Positions 1 through 7,324 of a stretch of 23,888 nt of DNA are shown here, piece by piece (the first letter of the stretch is position 1; each line of letters begins with the position of its first letter). A model generated the notes under the pieces. The model worked only from the letters and a program-made list of their open reading frames with translations, was not told where the DNA came from and made no database searches. The DNA lies in the NCBI GenBank assembly GCA_030746295.1, contig JASLMY010000046.1, positions 1-23,888 on the forward strand, in the 5' to 3' direction. The position numbers and the translations under genes were made by a program. This stretch comes from Alphaproteobacteria bacterium. GTDB taxonomy: Bacteria; Pseudomonadota; Alphaproteobacteria; GCA-2731375.

Positions 1-403
1 CACGGCTCTCCCAGCAGCCGGTGCCAACCAGGTTCTGGGTGTTGTAGGTCAACTGCATGACGCGGACGCCGAGGGCGTGAAAGAGAGCCAGATACTCGAT
101 CCGATCCTCGATGCCGGTGGTGTTCTGCCAGCCGAGGATGATGCCGACCTTGCCCTCGGCCTTGGCGCGGCGGATGTCGTCTGCGGCATGCACCTGCAGC
201 AACAGGTCGTCGTGCTCGTCGAACCACTGCTTCCAGCGGGCGATGTTCGACATGGTGTCGCGAAAGCCCTCCCAGACGCAGCAGGTGCAGTTGGCGGCAG
301 TGACGCCGCCCTTGGCCATGTCCTCGAAGACCTCGCGGCTCCAGTTCGAGATGATCAGGCCGTCGATGAGAATGGCGGACTCGTGCAGGCTGGCTTGGGA
401 CAT
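1..403 (-). CDS. Membrane dipeptidase-like protein (peptidase M19 family), 5' part only
   Basis: Only the first 134 codons are inside the window; the gene continues past position 1. The ATG at 403-401 is preceded by AAGGA at a good distance. M19 enzymes are TIM-barrel zinc dipeptidases. Family marks seen are DG at residues 14-15, the segment MQLTYN (116-121) and NLVGTGCWE (124-132), which matches the typical 'QLTYN...N..G.GC.E' block. The usual N-terminal zinc motif (DGHxD) is absent: here the segment reads DGLII, so both the His and the Asp ligands are replaced. The bridging glutamate expected near residue 93 is also replaced, in GWQNT. This suggests a divergent subfamily, possibly not a classical dipeptidase. 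No signal peptide is visible. The gene is divergent from the aminotransferase at 512. The fold assignment is firm; the activity is not. Confidence 0.85.
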   Translation of the reverse strand, partial: MSQASLHESAILIDGLIISNWSREVFEDMAKGGVTAANCTCCVWEGFRDTMSNIARWKQWFDEHDDLLLQVHAADDIRRAKAEGKVGIILGWQNTTGIEDRIEYLALFHALGVRVMQLTYNTQNLVGTGCWESR

Positions 404-451
404 GCCTCTTCCTTTTCTGACTCAGGGCCGACGCGACGGATGCGCCGCGCC

Positions 452-457
452 ATTATA
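452..457 (-). promoter_or_regulatory. Possible -10 element for the dipeptidase-like gene
   Basis: The minus strand reads TATAAT, a perfect -10 match in otherwise GC-rich DNA, about 50 bases upstream of the ATG at 403. No convincing -35 hexamer sits 16-18 bases further upstream, so this is tentative. The 108-base gap (404-511) should hold the divergent promoters for this gene and for the aminotransferase at 512. Confidence 0.25.
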
Positions 458-511
458 GTGTTATTCTGCCACAGGATCGGGTCATCGCCCGCCCTTCCTC
501 GGGAGCGCCAA

Positions 512-1825
512 GTGACAGTCTCATCGGAACACGACATCGACAACCTGCGCGACGCCGTCGAGCGCCACGTCTTTCGCTACGGCGGCGCCTTCGCGCCCTT
601 TTTCGGCGTCCGCGCCGAAGGCAGCTACATCTACGACGAGGACGGCCGGGCCATCCTTGATTTCTGCTCCGGCCAGATGTGCGCCACGCTGGGCCACAAC
701 CACCCGGCGGTGCGCGAGGCGATCGAGGAGAGCTGCCGCGAGGTCATTCATCTCTTCAGCGGCCTGATGTCGCCGCCGGTGGCACGGCTAGCGCGCGACT
801 TGGCGGCCCTGCTGCCGCCGGGGTTGCAGAAAATGATGTTCCTCTCTACCGGGGCTGAGTCCAACGAGGCCGCGCTGCGCATGGCCAAGCTGAAGAGCGG
901 CGGCTACGAGGTCCTGGGCCTGACCAGCTCGTGGCACGGCCAGACCGCCGGGGCCGGCTCCAGCACCTTCAACGGCGGCCGCCGCGGCTATGGGCCGATG
1001 CTGCCGGGGACGGGGGCGATCCCGGCGCCGAACTGCTACCGCTGCCCCGTCGGCAAGTGCCGCGAGACCTGCGACATAGAGTGCCTGACGATCGGCTTCC
1101 AGCTCTACGACAGCCAGTCGGTGGGCGCGCCGGCGGCGGTGATCGCCGAGCCGATCCAGAGCTCTGCCGGCGTCGTGGTGCCGCCGGATGGCTATTTCAA
1201 GCGCCTGAAGGCCGAGTGCGAGGCTCGCGGCATGCTGCTGATCCTCGACGAGGCACAGACCGGGCTCGGCCGCGTCGGCAGCAACTTCGCCTTCGAGCAG
1301 GCCGGCGTGGTGCCGGATATCCTGAGCCTCTCGAAGACGCTGGGCAACGGCGTGCCGCTGTCGGCCACGGTCACCAGCGACGAAATCGAGGCGGACTGCT
1401 ACGAGCACGACTTCCTCTTCTACACCTCGCACCTGTCCGATCCGATGCCGGCCGCGGTCGGCGTCGCCGTCGTCCGGGTGCTGCAGGAGGAGCGGCTGGC
1501 CGAGCGGGCGCGCGAGCTCGGTGACCATTTCATGGCTGGTCTGAACGACCTGAAACAGCGTTACGAGTGCGTCGGCGACGTGCGCGGGCGGGGACTTCTG
1601 ATTGGTCTGGAAGTCGTCAAGGACCGCGAGAGCCGCGAGCCGAACCGTGACCTGGCGGCCAAGTTCCAACGCCGCTGCCTGGAGCTGGGACTGGTGTTGC
1701 ACGCGGTCCGGGCCGACTTCCAGAGCACGCTTCGGATGGCACCGCCACTGACGGCCTCGAAGGAGGAGATCGACAGCGGCATCGCCATTCTCGACGAGGC
1801 CTTTCGCGACAGCCTCGATGGCTGA
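512..1825 (+). CDS. Class III PLP aminotransferase, 2,2-dialkylglycine decarboxylase-like
   Basis: This 437-residue PLP enzyme resembles 2,2-dialkylglycine decarboxylase (about 433 residues) along its whole length. That enzyme decarboxylates alpha,alpha-dialkyl amino acids such as 2-aminoisobutyrate and then transaminates pyruvate. Visible marks are SGQM with Gln55 (the decarboxylase-specific active-site Gln), SWHG with Trp141, DEAQTGLGR from Asp246, the PLP lysine Lys275 in LSLSKTLG, FYTSHLSDP, and the carboxylate-binding Arg408 in RMAPPL. A Cys-rich insert (CYRC...C...C...C, residues 175-191) is seen in related class III enzymes. I chose the GTG at 512 because GGGAG lies six bases upstream. 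An open frame continues upstream to 77 but would overlap the divergent dipeptidase gene. An ordinary omega-amino acid:pyruvate aminotransferase remains possible. Confidence 0.88.
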   Translation: MTVSSEHDIDNLRDAVERHVFRYGGAFAPFFGVRAEGSYIYDEDGRAILDFCSGQMCATLGHNHPAVREAIEESCREVIHLFSGLMSPPVARLARDLAALLPPGLQKMMFLSTGAESNEAALRMAKLKSGGYEVLGLTSSWHGQTAGAGSSTFNGGRRGYGPMLPGTGAIPAPNCYRCPVGKCRETCDIECLTIGFQLYDSQSVGAPAAVIAEPIQSSAGVVVPPDGYFKRLKAECEARGMLLILDEAQTGLGRVGSNFAFEQAGVVPDILSLSKTLGNGVPLSATVTSDEIEADCYEHDFLFYTSHLSDPMPAAVGVAVVRVLQEERLAERARELGDHFMAGLNDLKQRYECVGDVRGRGLLIGLEVVKDRESREPNRDLAAKFQRRCLELGLVLHAVRADFQSTLRMAPPLTASKEEIDSGIAILDEAFRDSLDG

Positions 1826-1866
1826 GTCACTTTCGGAGCGCCCAAAAGCGCTGTAAAACCGGGCCG

Positions 1867-3486
1867 ATGGGGACCACGACGACTGCTGCCCGGATCATCG
1901 CGGCCAGGCTCTACGAGGCCGGCTGCCGCTACGCCTTCGGCATTCCCGGTGGCGAAGTGTTGACGATGATCGAGGCCCTGAATTGGGCCGGCATCCGCTT
2001 CGTACTGACCAAACACGAGAACAACGCCGGCTTCATGGCCGAGGGCGTCTACCAGCGCACCGGCGCGCCCGGCATCCTCGTGGCGACGCTGGGGCCGGGT
2101 GCGGCCAACGCCGTCAACGTCACCGCCAATGCCGAGCAGGACCGGGTGCCCCTCATCGTGCTGACCGGTTGCGTCGACGAGGCCGAGGCCTTGACCTACA
2201 CACATCAGGTCTTCGATCATCAGGCGCTCTTTCGACCGATCACCAAGGCGAGCTTCCGGGTCGGCGACGGCGGCATCGAAGTGCTGGCCGACAAGGCGGT
2301 GGCGCTGGCGCTCGACGACCGGCCGGGGCCGGTGCATATCGACCTGCCGATCGCCGCCACCGAGGTCGCGCGAGAGCCGGAGCGGCCGGTCCGACGAGCC
2401 CGGCCGGCACCCGCGGCGCCGGCGCCCGGACCGGCGCTGGAAGAGGCCCGACAATGGCTCGCCGAGGCGGAGCGGCCGCTGCTGGTCGCCGGCCTCGACG
2501 TCATGAACCACGGCGCCGCCGACACGGTGGCGACCTTCGCCCGCGACTTCCAAATCCCCGTCGTCACGACCTACAAGGCGAAAGGGGTCCTGCCCGAGGA
2601 CGAAGCCTTGGCGCTGGGCGGTGCCGGCCTGTCGCCGACGGCGGACGCGGAGCTGTTGCCACTGGTGCAGTCGGCCGACCTCATCCTGCTGGCGGGCTAC
2701 GATCCGATTGAGATGCGGACCGGCTGGCGCGAGGCCTGGAGCCCGAGTGCGCAGCGCGTCGTCGAAATCGCGGCGTCGGCGAACGACCACTACATGCATC
2801 AGGCGAGCCTCAGCTTCATCGCCGATATCGGCGCCGGCATCGAGGCACTACGCGAGGGTGTGGCGCCGCGCCCGACTTGGCCTGACGGCGCGCCGGGCAG
2901 GGTCAAGCAGACGCTCGCCGGCGCCTTTGGGCAGAACGAGGACTGGGGTCCGGCCGCGATCACCACCACGGTCCGGGGCGCGCTGCCGCGTGACGCCATC
3001 GCCACGGTCGACAGCGGCGCGCACCGGATTCTGCTGAGCCAGGTCTGGGAAGCCTACGAGCCCCGGACGTTGTTGCAGTCGACCGGGCTCTGCACCATGG
3101 GCTGCGCCTTGCCGCTGGCGATCGGCGCCAAGCTGGCCGAGCCCGCACGCGCCGTCGTCGCCTTCACGGGCGATGCCGGGTTGGAGATGGTGCTGGGTGA
3201 GCTGGTGACGCTGCGCGACCTGGCCCTGCCGGTGGTGGTCGTCGTCTTCGTCGACGCCTCCCTCGCCTTGATCGAGCTGAAGCAGCGCGGCGTCGGTCAG
3301 GACAACCTGGGCGTCGACTTCTCCGAGACCGACTTCGCCGCCTTGGCGGACGCGCTCGGCGGCCGGGGCCGGCTGGTCGGGGACCGCGAGAGCTTGGCCA
3401 CCGAAATGGAGGCGGCGTTGGCTGCCGATCGCTTCACCGTGCTCGCCTGCCGCATCGAGCGGGCCGCCTACGACGGCCGGCTCTGA
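1867..3486 (+). CDS. Thiamine-diphosphate enzyme, acetolactate synthase-like
   Basis: This 539-residue protein has the three-domain layout of acetolactate synthase/benzoylformate decarboxylase enzymes: an N-terminal pyrimidine-binding domain, a central domain and a C-terminal diphosphate-binding domain. The catalytic Glu is Glu51 in the KHENNAGFMAEG segment. The metal/diphosphate motif is non-standard: GDAG starts at residue 435 in place of GDG, and the usual NN some 27 residues later is replaced by Asp463-Ala. Asp436 and Asp463 keep normal spacing, so metal binding is plausible. No FAD-binding signature or small subunit is seen nearby, so branched-chain amino acid synthesis is unlikely. It starts 41 bases after the aminotransferase, with a weak ribosome site, and ends 26 bases before the AhpD-like gene; the three probably form one transcript. 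The substrate is unknown; a 2-oxo acid decarboxylase or synthase is the best guess. Confidence 0.85.
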   Translation: MGTTTTAARIIAARLYEAGCRYAFGIPGGEVLTMIEALNWAGIRFVLTKHENNAGFMAEGVYQRTGAPGILVATLGPGAANAVNVTANAEQDRVPLIVLTGCVDEAEALTYTHQVFDHQALFRPITKASFRVGDGGIEVLADKAVALALDDRPGPVHIDLPIAATEVAREPERPVRRARPAPAAPAPGPALEEARQWLAEAERPLLVAGLDVMNHGAADTVATFARDFQIPVVTTYKAKGVLPEDEALALGGAGLSPTADAELLPLVQSADLILLAGYDPIEMRTGWREAWSPSAQRVVEIAASANDHYMHQASLSFIADIGAGIEALREGVAPRPTWPDGAPGRVKQTLAGAFGQNEDWGPAAITTTVRGALPRDAIATVDSGAHRILLSQVWEAYEPRTLLQSTGLCTMGCALPLAIGAKLAEPARAVVAFTGDAGLEMVLGELVTLRDLALPVVVVVFVDASLALIELKQRGVGQDNLGVDFSETDFAALADALGGRGRLVGDRESLATEMEAALAADRFTVLACRIERAAYDGRL

Positions 3487-3500
3487 ACCGGAACGAAAAT

Positions 3501-3505
3501 GGAGG
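3501..3505 (+). promoter_or_regulatory. Ribosome binding site that decides the start of the AhpD-like gene
   Basis: GGAGG sits one base before an in-frame ATG at 3507 but seven bases before the ATG at 3513. Normal spacing therefore favours 3513. Confidence 0.7.
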
Positions 3506-3512
3506 AATGACC

Positions 3513-4115
3513 ATGGCCCGTGTCCGCGACGTCGGAATCGACGAGATGCCAGAGGCGGTGAAGCCGATCTATCAGCGCTTCGCCCAGGACTACGGGCCGT
3601 TCCTGAACCAGGTCAAGGTCTTCGCCCACCGGCCGGTGGCGGTGAAGCACATCATGGGGATGCTGCTCGAGCTCGCCGACGAGGCGGTGCTGCCGAAGCG
3701 CTATTTGGAAATCGTGCTGGTCGTCGTCTCCAAGCTCAACGAATGCACCTATTGCGTCGCCCACCACACGCCGAGGCTGGTCGAGCAGGGCCTCGGGCCC
3801 GAGGCGGCGACCCACATCCTGGACGACCGGGTGCCGGGTTTCGACGAGGTCGACCACCTGGTGCGCGACTACGCAGTGCAAGTCACCAACAACGCCCAAT
3901 ACATGCGCGATGCTATCTTCGACGAGCTGAAGCGACATTTCAGCGAAGAGCAGATCGTCGAATTGACCCTGCGCACCGCACTCTGCGGCTTCTTCAACCG
4001 CTTCAACGACGCCCTCCAAATCGGCATGGAAGAGGGCGTCGTCGAGGACATGTTGGCCCACGGCGCCAGCCTCGACGACCTGCCGGCACACGAGGCCGCC
4101 GCCGGCGACGATTGA
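3513..4115 (+). CDS. Carboxymuconolactone decarboxylase/AhpD-family protein
   Basis: The 200-residue all-helical protein carries the exact AhpD pattern E-x11-C-x2-C-x3-H: Glu66, Cys78, Cys81 and His85 (segment NECTYCVAHH). In AhpD and related peroxidase-like proteins these residues form a redox-active thiol pair with a proton relay, so a thiol-dependent peroxidase or disulfide role is more likely than true lactone decarboxylation. It follows the ThDP enzyme by 26 bases on the same strand, which suggests co-expression and perhaps protection against an oxidising by-product (inference). It is convergent with the epimerase gene, with only 13 bases between the two stops. The start at 3513 was chosen from ribosome-site spacing. 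Confidence 0.9.
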   Translation: MARVRDVGIDEMPEAVKPIYQRFAQDYGPFLNQVKVFAHRPVAVKHIMGMLLELADEAVLPKRYLEIVLVVVSKLNECTYCVAHHTPRLVEQGLGPEAATHILDDRVPGFDEVDHLVRDYAVQVTNNAQYMRDAIFDELKRHFSEEQIVELTLRTALCGFFNRFNDALQIGMEEGVVEDMLAHGASLDDLPAHEAAAGDD

Positions 4116-4128
4116 GCGCCGGCTCGGA

Positions 4129-5082
4129 TCACCTCCGGCCGAGACGCGCCAGGATCTCGTCCTCGATCGCGGTGTCGATCGGGTGAGACCGCAGGCGGTC
4201 GGCGCCGAGGGCCTCGAAGGTTTCCTTGAAGCGATCATCTAGCGAGCCGTCGGGGCGCCAGGAGGTCTCTGCCATGATCCGGGCCGGATCGCCGAGGCAG
4301 GGGTAGTCGCGGAAGGGGAACCAGCTCAGCGGGTCGCGATCGCCCGCGGCGGGGCCCGCCGCGACCTGCCGGTCCTCGACGCCCGCCACGCCGGCCAGCA
4401 GCGTCGCCAGTTGGGAGAGCGTCAGCACTTGGGCGTCGGCGGTGTTGTAGATCTGGTACCCCGCTGCCGCCGCCGAGCCCAGGACGTCGATAGCGGCGGC
4501 CAAGTCGTCCTCGTGGATGAACTGCACGGGCGCGTCGCCGGCGCCAGGCAGGAGCACCGTCCGTCCGGCCAACTGGCGGGCCCAGAACCAGCGCTCGCGG
4601 TCGTGCTTGTTGCCGGGGCCGAAGACATAGGGCGGCCGGACCACGGTGACGGCCTCGAAGCGCCCCGCCGCCCTGGACGTGGCCTCTTCCACGCCCGCCT
4701 TGTTGCGGCCGTAGTCGCCCCAGATCGGCGGCCCACCGCCGGGATGAGCCTCTCCGGGCGGCGCGCTGGTCGGCCGGGTGTAGACAGCGACGCTGGAGAT
4801 CACGAGGTAGCGGGGTGTCCGGCCGTCGAGGGCGGCCAGTATCGCCTCGACCTGCACCGGAGTATAGCAGACGGTGTCGATGGCGAGATCGAAGGCATGC
4901 CCGTCGAGGGCGGCGGCAACCTGGGCCGGGTCGTCGCGGTCGGCGGTCAGCTGCGTCGCCTCAGGCAACGGACGCGAGCCCCGGTTCAGGACCCAGATCT
5001 CGTCGCCTGCCGCGGCCAGGCGGCGCACCACGGCATGACCGATGAAGCCCGAGCCCCCGATCACCAGCACCCGACGTCCCAT
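4129..5082 (-). CDS. NAD-dependent epimerase/dehydratase (extended SDR family)
   Basis: This 317-residue extended short-chain dehydrogenase/reductase has the nucleotide-binding motif GGSGFIG at residues 9-15. It also has an SSVAVY segment with Ser96/97 and the catalytic Tyr124-x3-Lys128 in YGRNK. The middle (VRPPYVFGPGN) matches the usual VRPxxVYGPG block of sugar epimerases and dehydratases. AGGGAAGGGG lies upstream of the ATG at 5082. It faces the AhpD-like gene tail to tail and is divergent from hyuA, with 151 bases between the starts. No other sugar-nucleotide genes are nearby, so the substrate is open; atypical SDRs of this kind also act on non-sugar substrates. Confidence 0.87.
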   Translation of the reverse strand: MGRRVLVIGGSGFIGHAVVRRLAAAGDEIWVLNRGSRPLPEATQLTADRDDPAQVAAALDGHAFDLAIDTVCYTPVQVEAILAALDGRTPRYLVISSVAVYTRPTSAPPGEAHPGGGPPIWGDYGRNKAGVEEATSRAAGRFEAVTVVRPPYVFGPGNKHDRERWFWARQLAGRTVLLPGAGDAPVQFIHEDDLAAAIDVLGSAAAAGYQIYNTADAQVLTLSQLATLLAGVAGVEDRQVAAGPAAGDRDPLSWFPFRDYPCLGDPARIMAETSWRPDGSLDDRFKETFEALGADRLRSHPIDTAIEDEILARLGRR

Positions 5083-5233
5083 CTCCGCCCCTTCCCTCTC
5101 GAACCACAGCGCCCAGCGGGCCGAACCCCATTTGACCCAAACGGCGCCTTCATTCCAACGGCGAATGCAGTATCATTCGATCACCTGTGGCAGCGCTTGC
5201 GAGGCCACGCCATAGAGGCAAGGCCTGGGTCTC

Positions 5234-7324
5234 GTGAGTAAGTACTCCCTCGGCATCGACATCGGCGGCACCTTCACCGACATCGTGGTCTACGACCACG
5301 AGGCGGGACGGCACTTGGCCCGCAAGGAGCTGACGACGCACGACGATCCCTCCCGGGGCGTGATGACCGGTGTGGCCCACCTGATCGCCGAGGATGGCGT
5401 GCCGGCGGCGGCGATCGGCCGCGTGGTGCATGCCACGACCCTCTTCACCAACGCGGTGATCGAGCGCAAGGGTGCGGTCACCGGCCTCGTCACCACGGCC
5501 GGCTTCCGCGACACGCTCGAGATCGGCCGCGAGCGCAAGTACGACCTCTACGACATCGCCATCACCAAGCCGGCACCGTTGATCCCGCGCTACCTACGGG
5601 CCGAGGTGGCCGAGCGGATGCGCCACGACGGCCGCATAGAGACGCCACTGGACCTCGACGCACTGGAGACCGCGGTGGCGACGCTTAGGGCGGAGGGTGC
5701 TGAATCGATCGCCGTCCTGTTCCTGCACTCCTATGCCAACCCAGCGCACGAGCGCGAGGCGGCGGCCTTCATCGAAGCGCGCCACCCCGATCTCGCGGTC
5801 AGCGCCTCGGTCGACGTGGCACCGGAAGTGCGCGAGTACGAGCGCGCCTCGACGACCGCCGCGAACGCCTTCATCAAACCCCTGGCCAGCCGCTATCTCG
5901 ACAGCTTGGCGCAGGAGCTGGAGGGCCAAGGCGTGGCCGCCTCGCTGCTCTTGATGCTGTCGAGCGGGGGCCTCGCCGGCATCGAGGAGGCCAAGCGAAG
6001 CCCGGTGCAACTACTGGAATCCGGGCCGGCGGCGGGTGCCCTGGCGGCGGCGCACCTGGGCGCGGGCGATGGCGGCGACAACCTGCTGGCCTTTGATATG
6101 GGCGGCACCACGGCCAAGCTCTCGGTCGTCGACGAGGGCCGGCCGCTGATCGCCTACGGCTTCGAGGCGGCGCGCGAGAGGCGCTTCGTCGAGGGCAGCG
6201 GCCTGCCGATCCGGATCTCGACCATCGAGCTGATCGAAATCGGCGCCGGCGGCGGCTCGATCGCGCACATCGACGACATCGGCCTGATGAAAGTAGGGCC
6301 GGAGAGCGCCGGCTCCGAGCCGGGCCCGGCGGCCTATGGCCAGGGCGGCACTGCGCCGACCGTGACCGACGCCGACTTCCTGCTCGGCTACCTGAACCCG
6401 GATTTCTTCGCCGGCGGCGGCATGGCGGTCGACATGGACACAGCCGCCGGGGCGATGGCGCCGCTCGTCGAGGCGACCGGCCTGACGCCCGAGAAGGTGG
6501 CCTGGGGCCTCTACGACATCGTAAACGAGAACATGGCGAGCGCGGCCCGCGTCCACATCGCCGAACGGGGCCGCGACCCCCGCCGCTACACCCTCTTCGC
6601 CACAGGCGGCGCGGGGCCGGTGCATGCCTACTACGTCGCGGCCAAGCTCGGCATCGGCCGCATCGTCTGCCCGCCGGCGGCCGGCGTCGCCTCGGCGCTC
6701 GGTCTGCTGTTGGCGCCGGCCAAGGTCGACCGCATGGCAACCCTGGCGGTGCGGCTCGATGCGGTCGATTGGGCCGGCTTGGAGGCCGCCTACGGCGCCC
6801 TGGAGACGGAGGCTCGCGAGGTGATCGCAGAGACCGGCCTCGACGGCGCGGCCGCCAAGGTCGAGCGCCTGGCCGACATGCGCTGCGTCGGTCAGGCCTT
6901 CGAGATCGTGGTGCCGTTGCCGGCTGGTCCCTACGCGACCGGCGCTGCCGAGGGCTTCGTGGCCGCCTTCGAAGAGAGCTATCTCGAGAAATTCACCCGA
7001 ACACCACCGCCGGTGCCGGTCGAGATCGTCAACATCCGTTCCAGCCTCAGCGCCGAGGTACCCGAGAGCGAGCTGGGGCGACGCCTGGTGGCGGGCGGCG
7101 GCGGTGAGGCCCTGAAGGGGCACCGGCCCGTCTACTTCCCCGAGTTCGATGGCCGCGCCGAGACGCCGGTCTATGACCGCTATGCGCTCGGCATCGGCGA
7201 TGCCTTCGAGGGCCCGGCCATCGTCGAGGAGCGGGAATCGACGCTTGTGGTGGGGCCGGGCGGCCGCTTCGATGTCCGGGACAGCGGCAACATCGTCGTC
7301 ACCCTGCCGGAGGACAATTTATGA
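5234..7324 (+). CDS. hyuA: Hydantoinase/oxoprolinase family protein, subunit A (HyuA-like)
   Basis: This 696-residue protein has the typical length of HyuA/N-methylhydantoinase A. These subunits use ATP to activate and hydrolyse a cyclic amide (hydantoin, 5-oxoproline) or, in relatives, drive ketone carboxylation. The ASKHA-type ATP motifs are visible: phosphate-1 GIDIGGTFTD (7-16), phosphate-2 DMGGTTAK (288-295) and an adenosine motif GGAGPVHA (around 458). The N-terminal Hydant_A_N region and the C-terminal beta-rich part are complete. It begins with GTG; the ribosome site is weak. The stop overlaps the next start by four bases (ATGA), indicating translational coupling with hyuB. The family is certain; the substrate is not. 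Confidence 0.93.
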   Translation: MSKYSLGIDIGGTFTDIVVYDHEAGRHLARKELTTHDDPSRGVMTGVAHLIAEDGVPAAAIGRVVHATTLFTNAVIERKGAVTGLVTTAGFRDTLEIGRERKYDLYDIAITKPAPLIPRYLRAEVAERMRHDGRIETPLDLDALETAVATLRAEGAESIAVLFLHSYANPAHEREAAAFIEARHPDLAVSASVDVAPEVREYERASTTAANAFIKPLASRYLDSLAQELEGQGVAASLLLMLSSGGLAGIEEAKRSPVQLLESGPAAGALAAAHLGAGDGGDNLLAFDMGGTTAKLSVVDEGRPLIAYGFEAARERRFVEGSGLPIRISTIELIEIGAGGGSIAHIDDIGLMKVGPESAGSEPGPAAYGQGGTAPTVTDADFLLGYLNPDFFAGGGMAVDMDTAAGAMAPLVEATGLTPEKVAWGLYDIVNENMASAARVHIAERGRDPRRYTLFATGGAGPVHAYYVAAKLGIGRIVCPPAAGVASALGLLLAPAKVDRMATLAVRLDAVDWAGLEAAYGALETEAREVIAETGLDGAAAKVERLADMRCVGQAFEIVVPLPAGPYATGAAEGFVAAFEESYLEKFTRTPPPVPVEIVNIRSSLSAEVPESELGRRLVAGGGGEALKGHRPVYFPEFDGRAETPVYDRYALGIGDAFEGPAIVEERESTLVVGPGGRFDVRDSGNIVVTLPEDNL

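Noticed and set aside
77..511. In-frame extension of the class III aminotransferase by 145 codons
   Set aside because: It runs antisense through the dipeptidase-like gene and has no family similarity; the GTG at 512 has a well-placed ribosome site and gives the normal family length.
1837..1852. AGCGC-n6-GCGCT hairpin between the aminotransferase and ThDP genes
   Set aside because: Only a 5 bp stem with no T tract; too weak for a terminator or attenuator and likely by chance in GC-rich DNA.
788..2799. Long minus-strand open frames of about 300-410 codons opposite the aminotransferase and ThDP genes
   Set aside because: These are shadows of high-GC coding sequence: low-complexity Arg/Gly/His-rich translations with no motifs, opposite genes with full family signatures.
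5132..5176. TTGACC ... TATCAT as a hyuA promoter
   Set aside because: The hexamers are 33 bases apart, about double the needed spacing, and no better pair was found in this divergent region.
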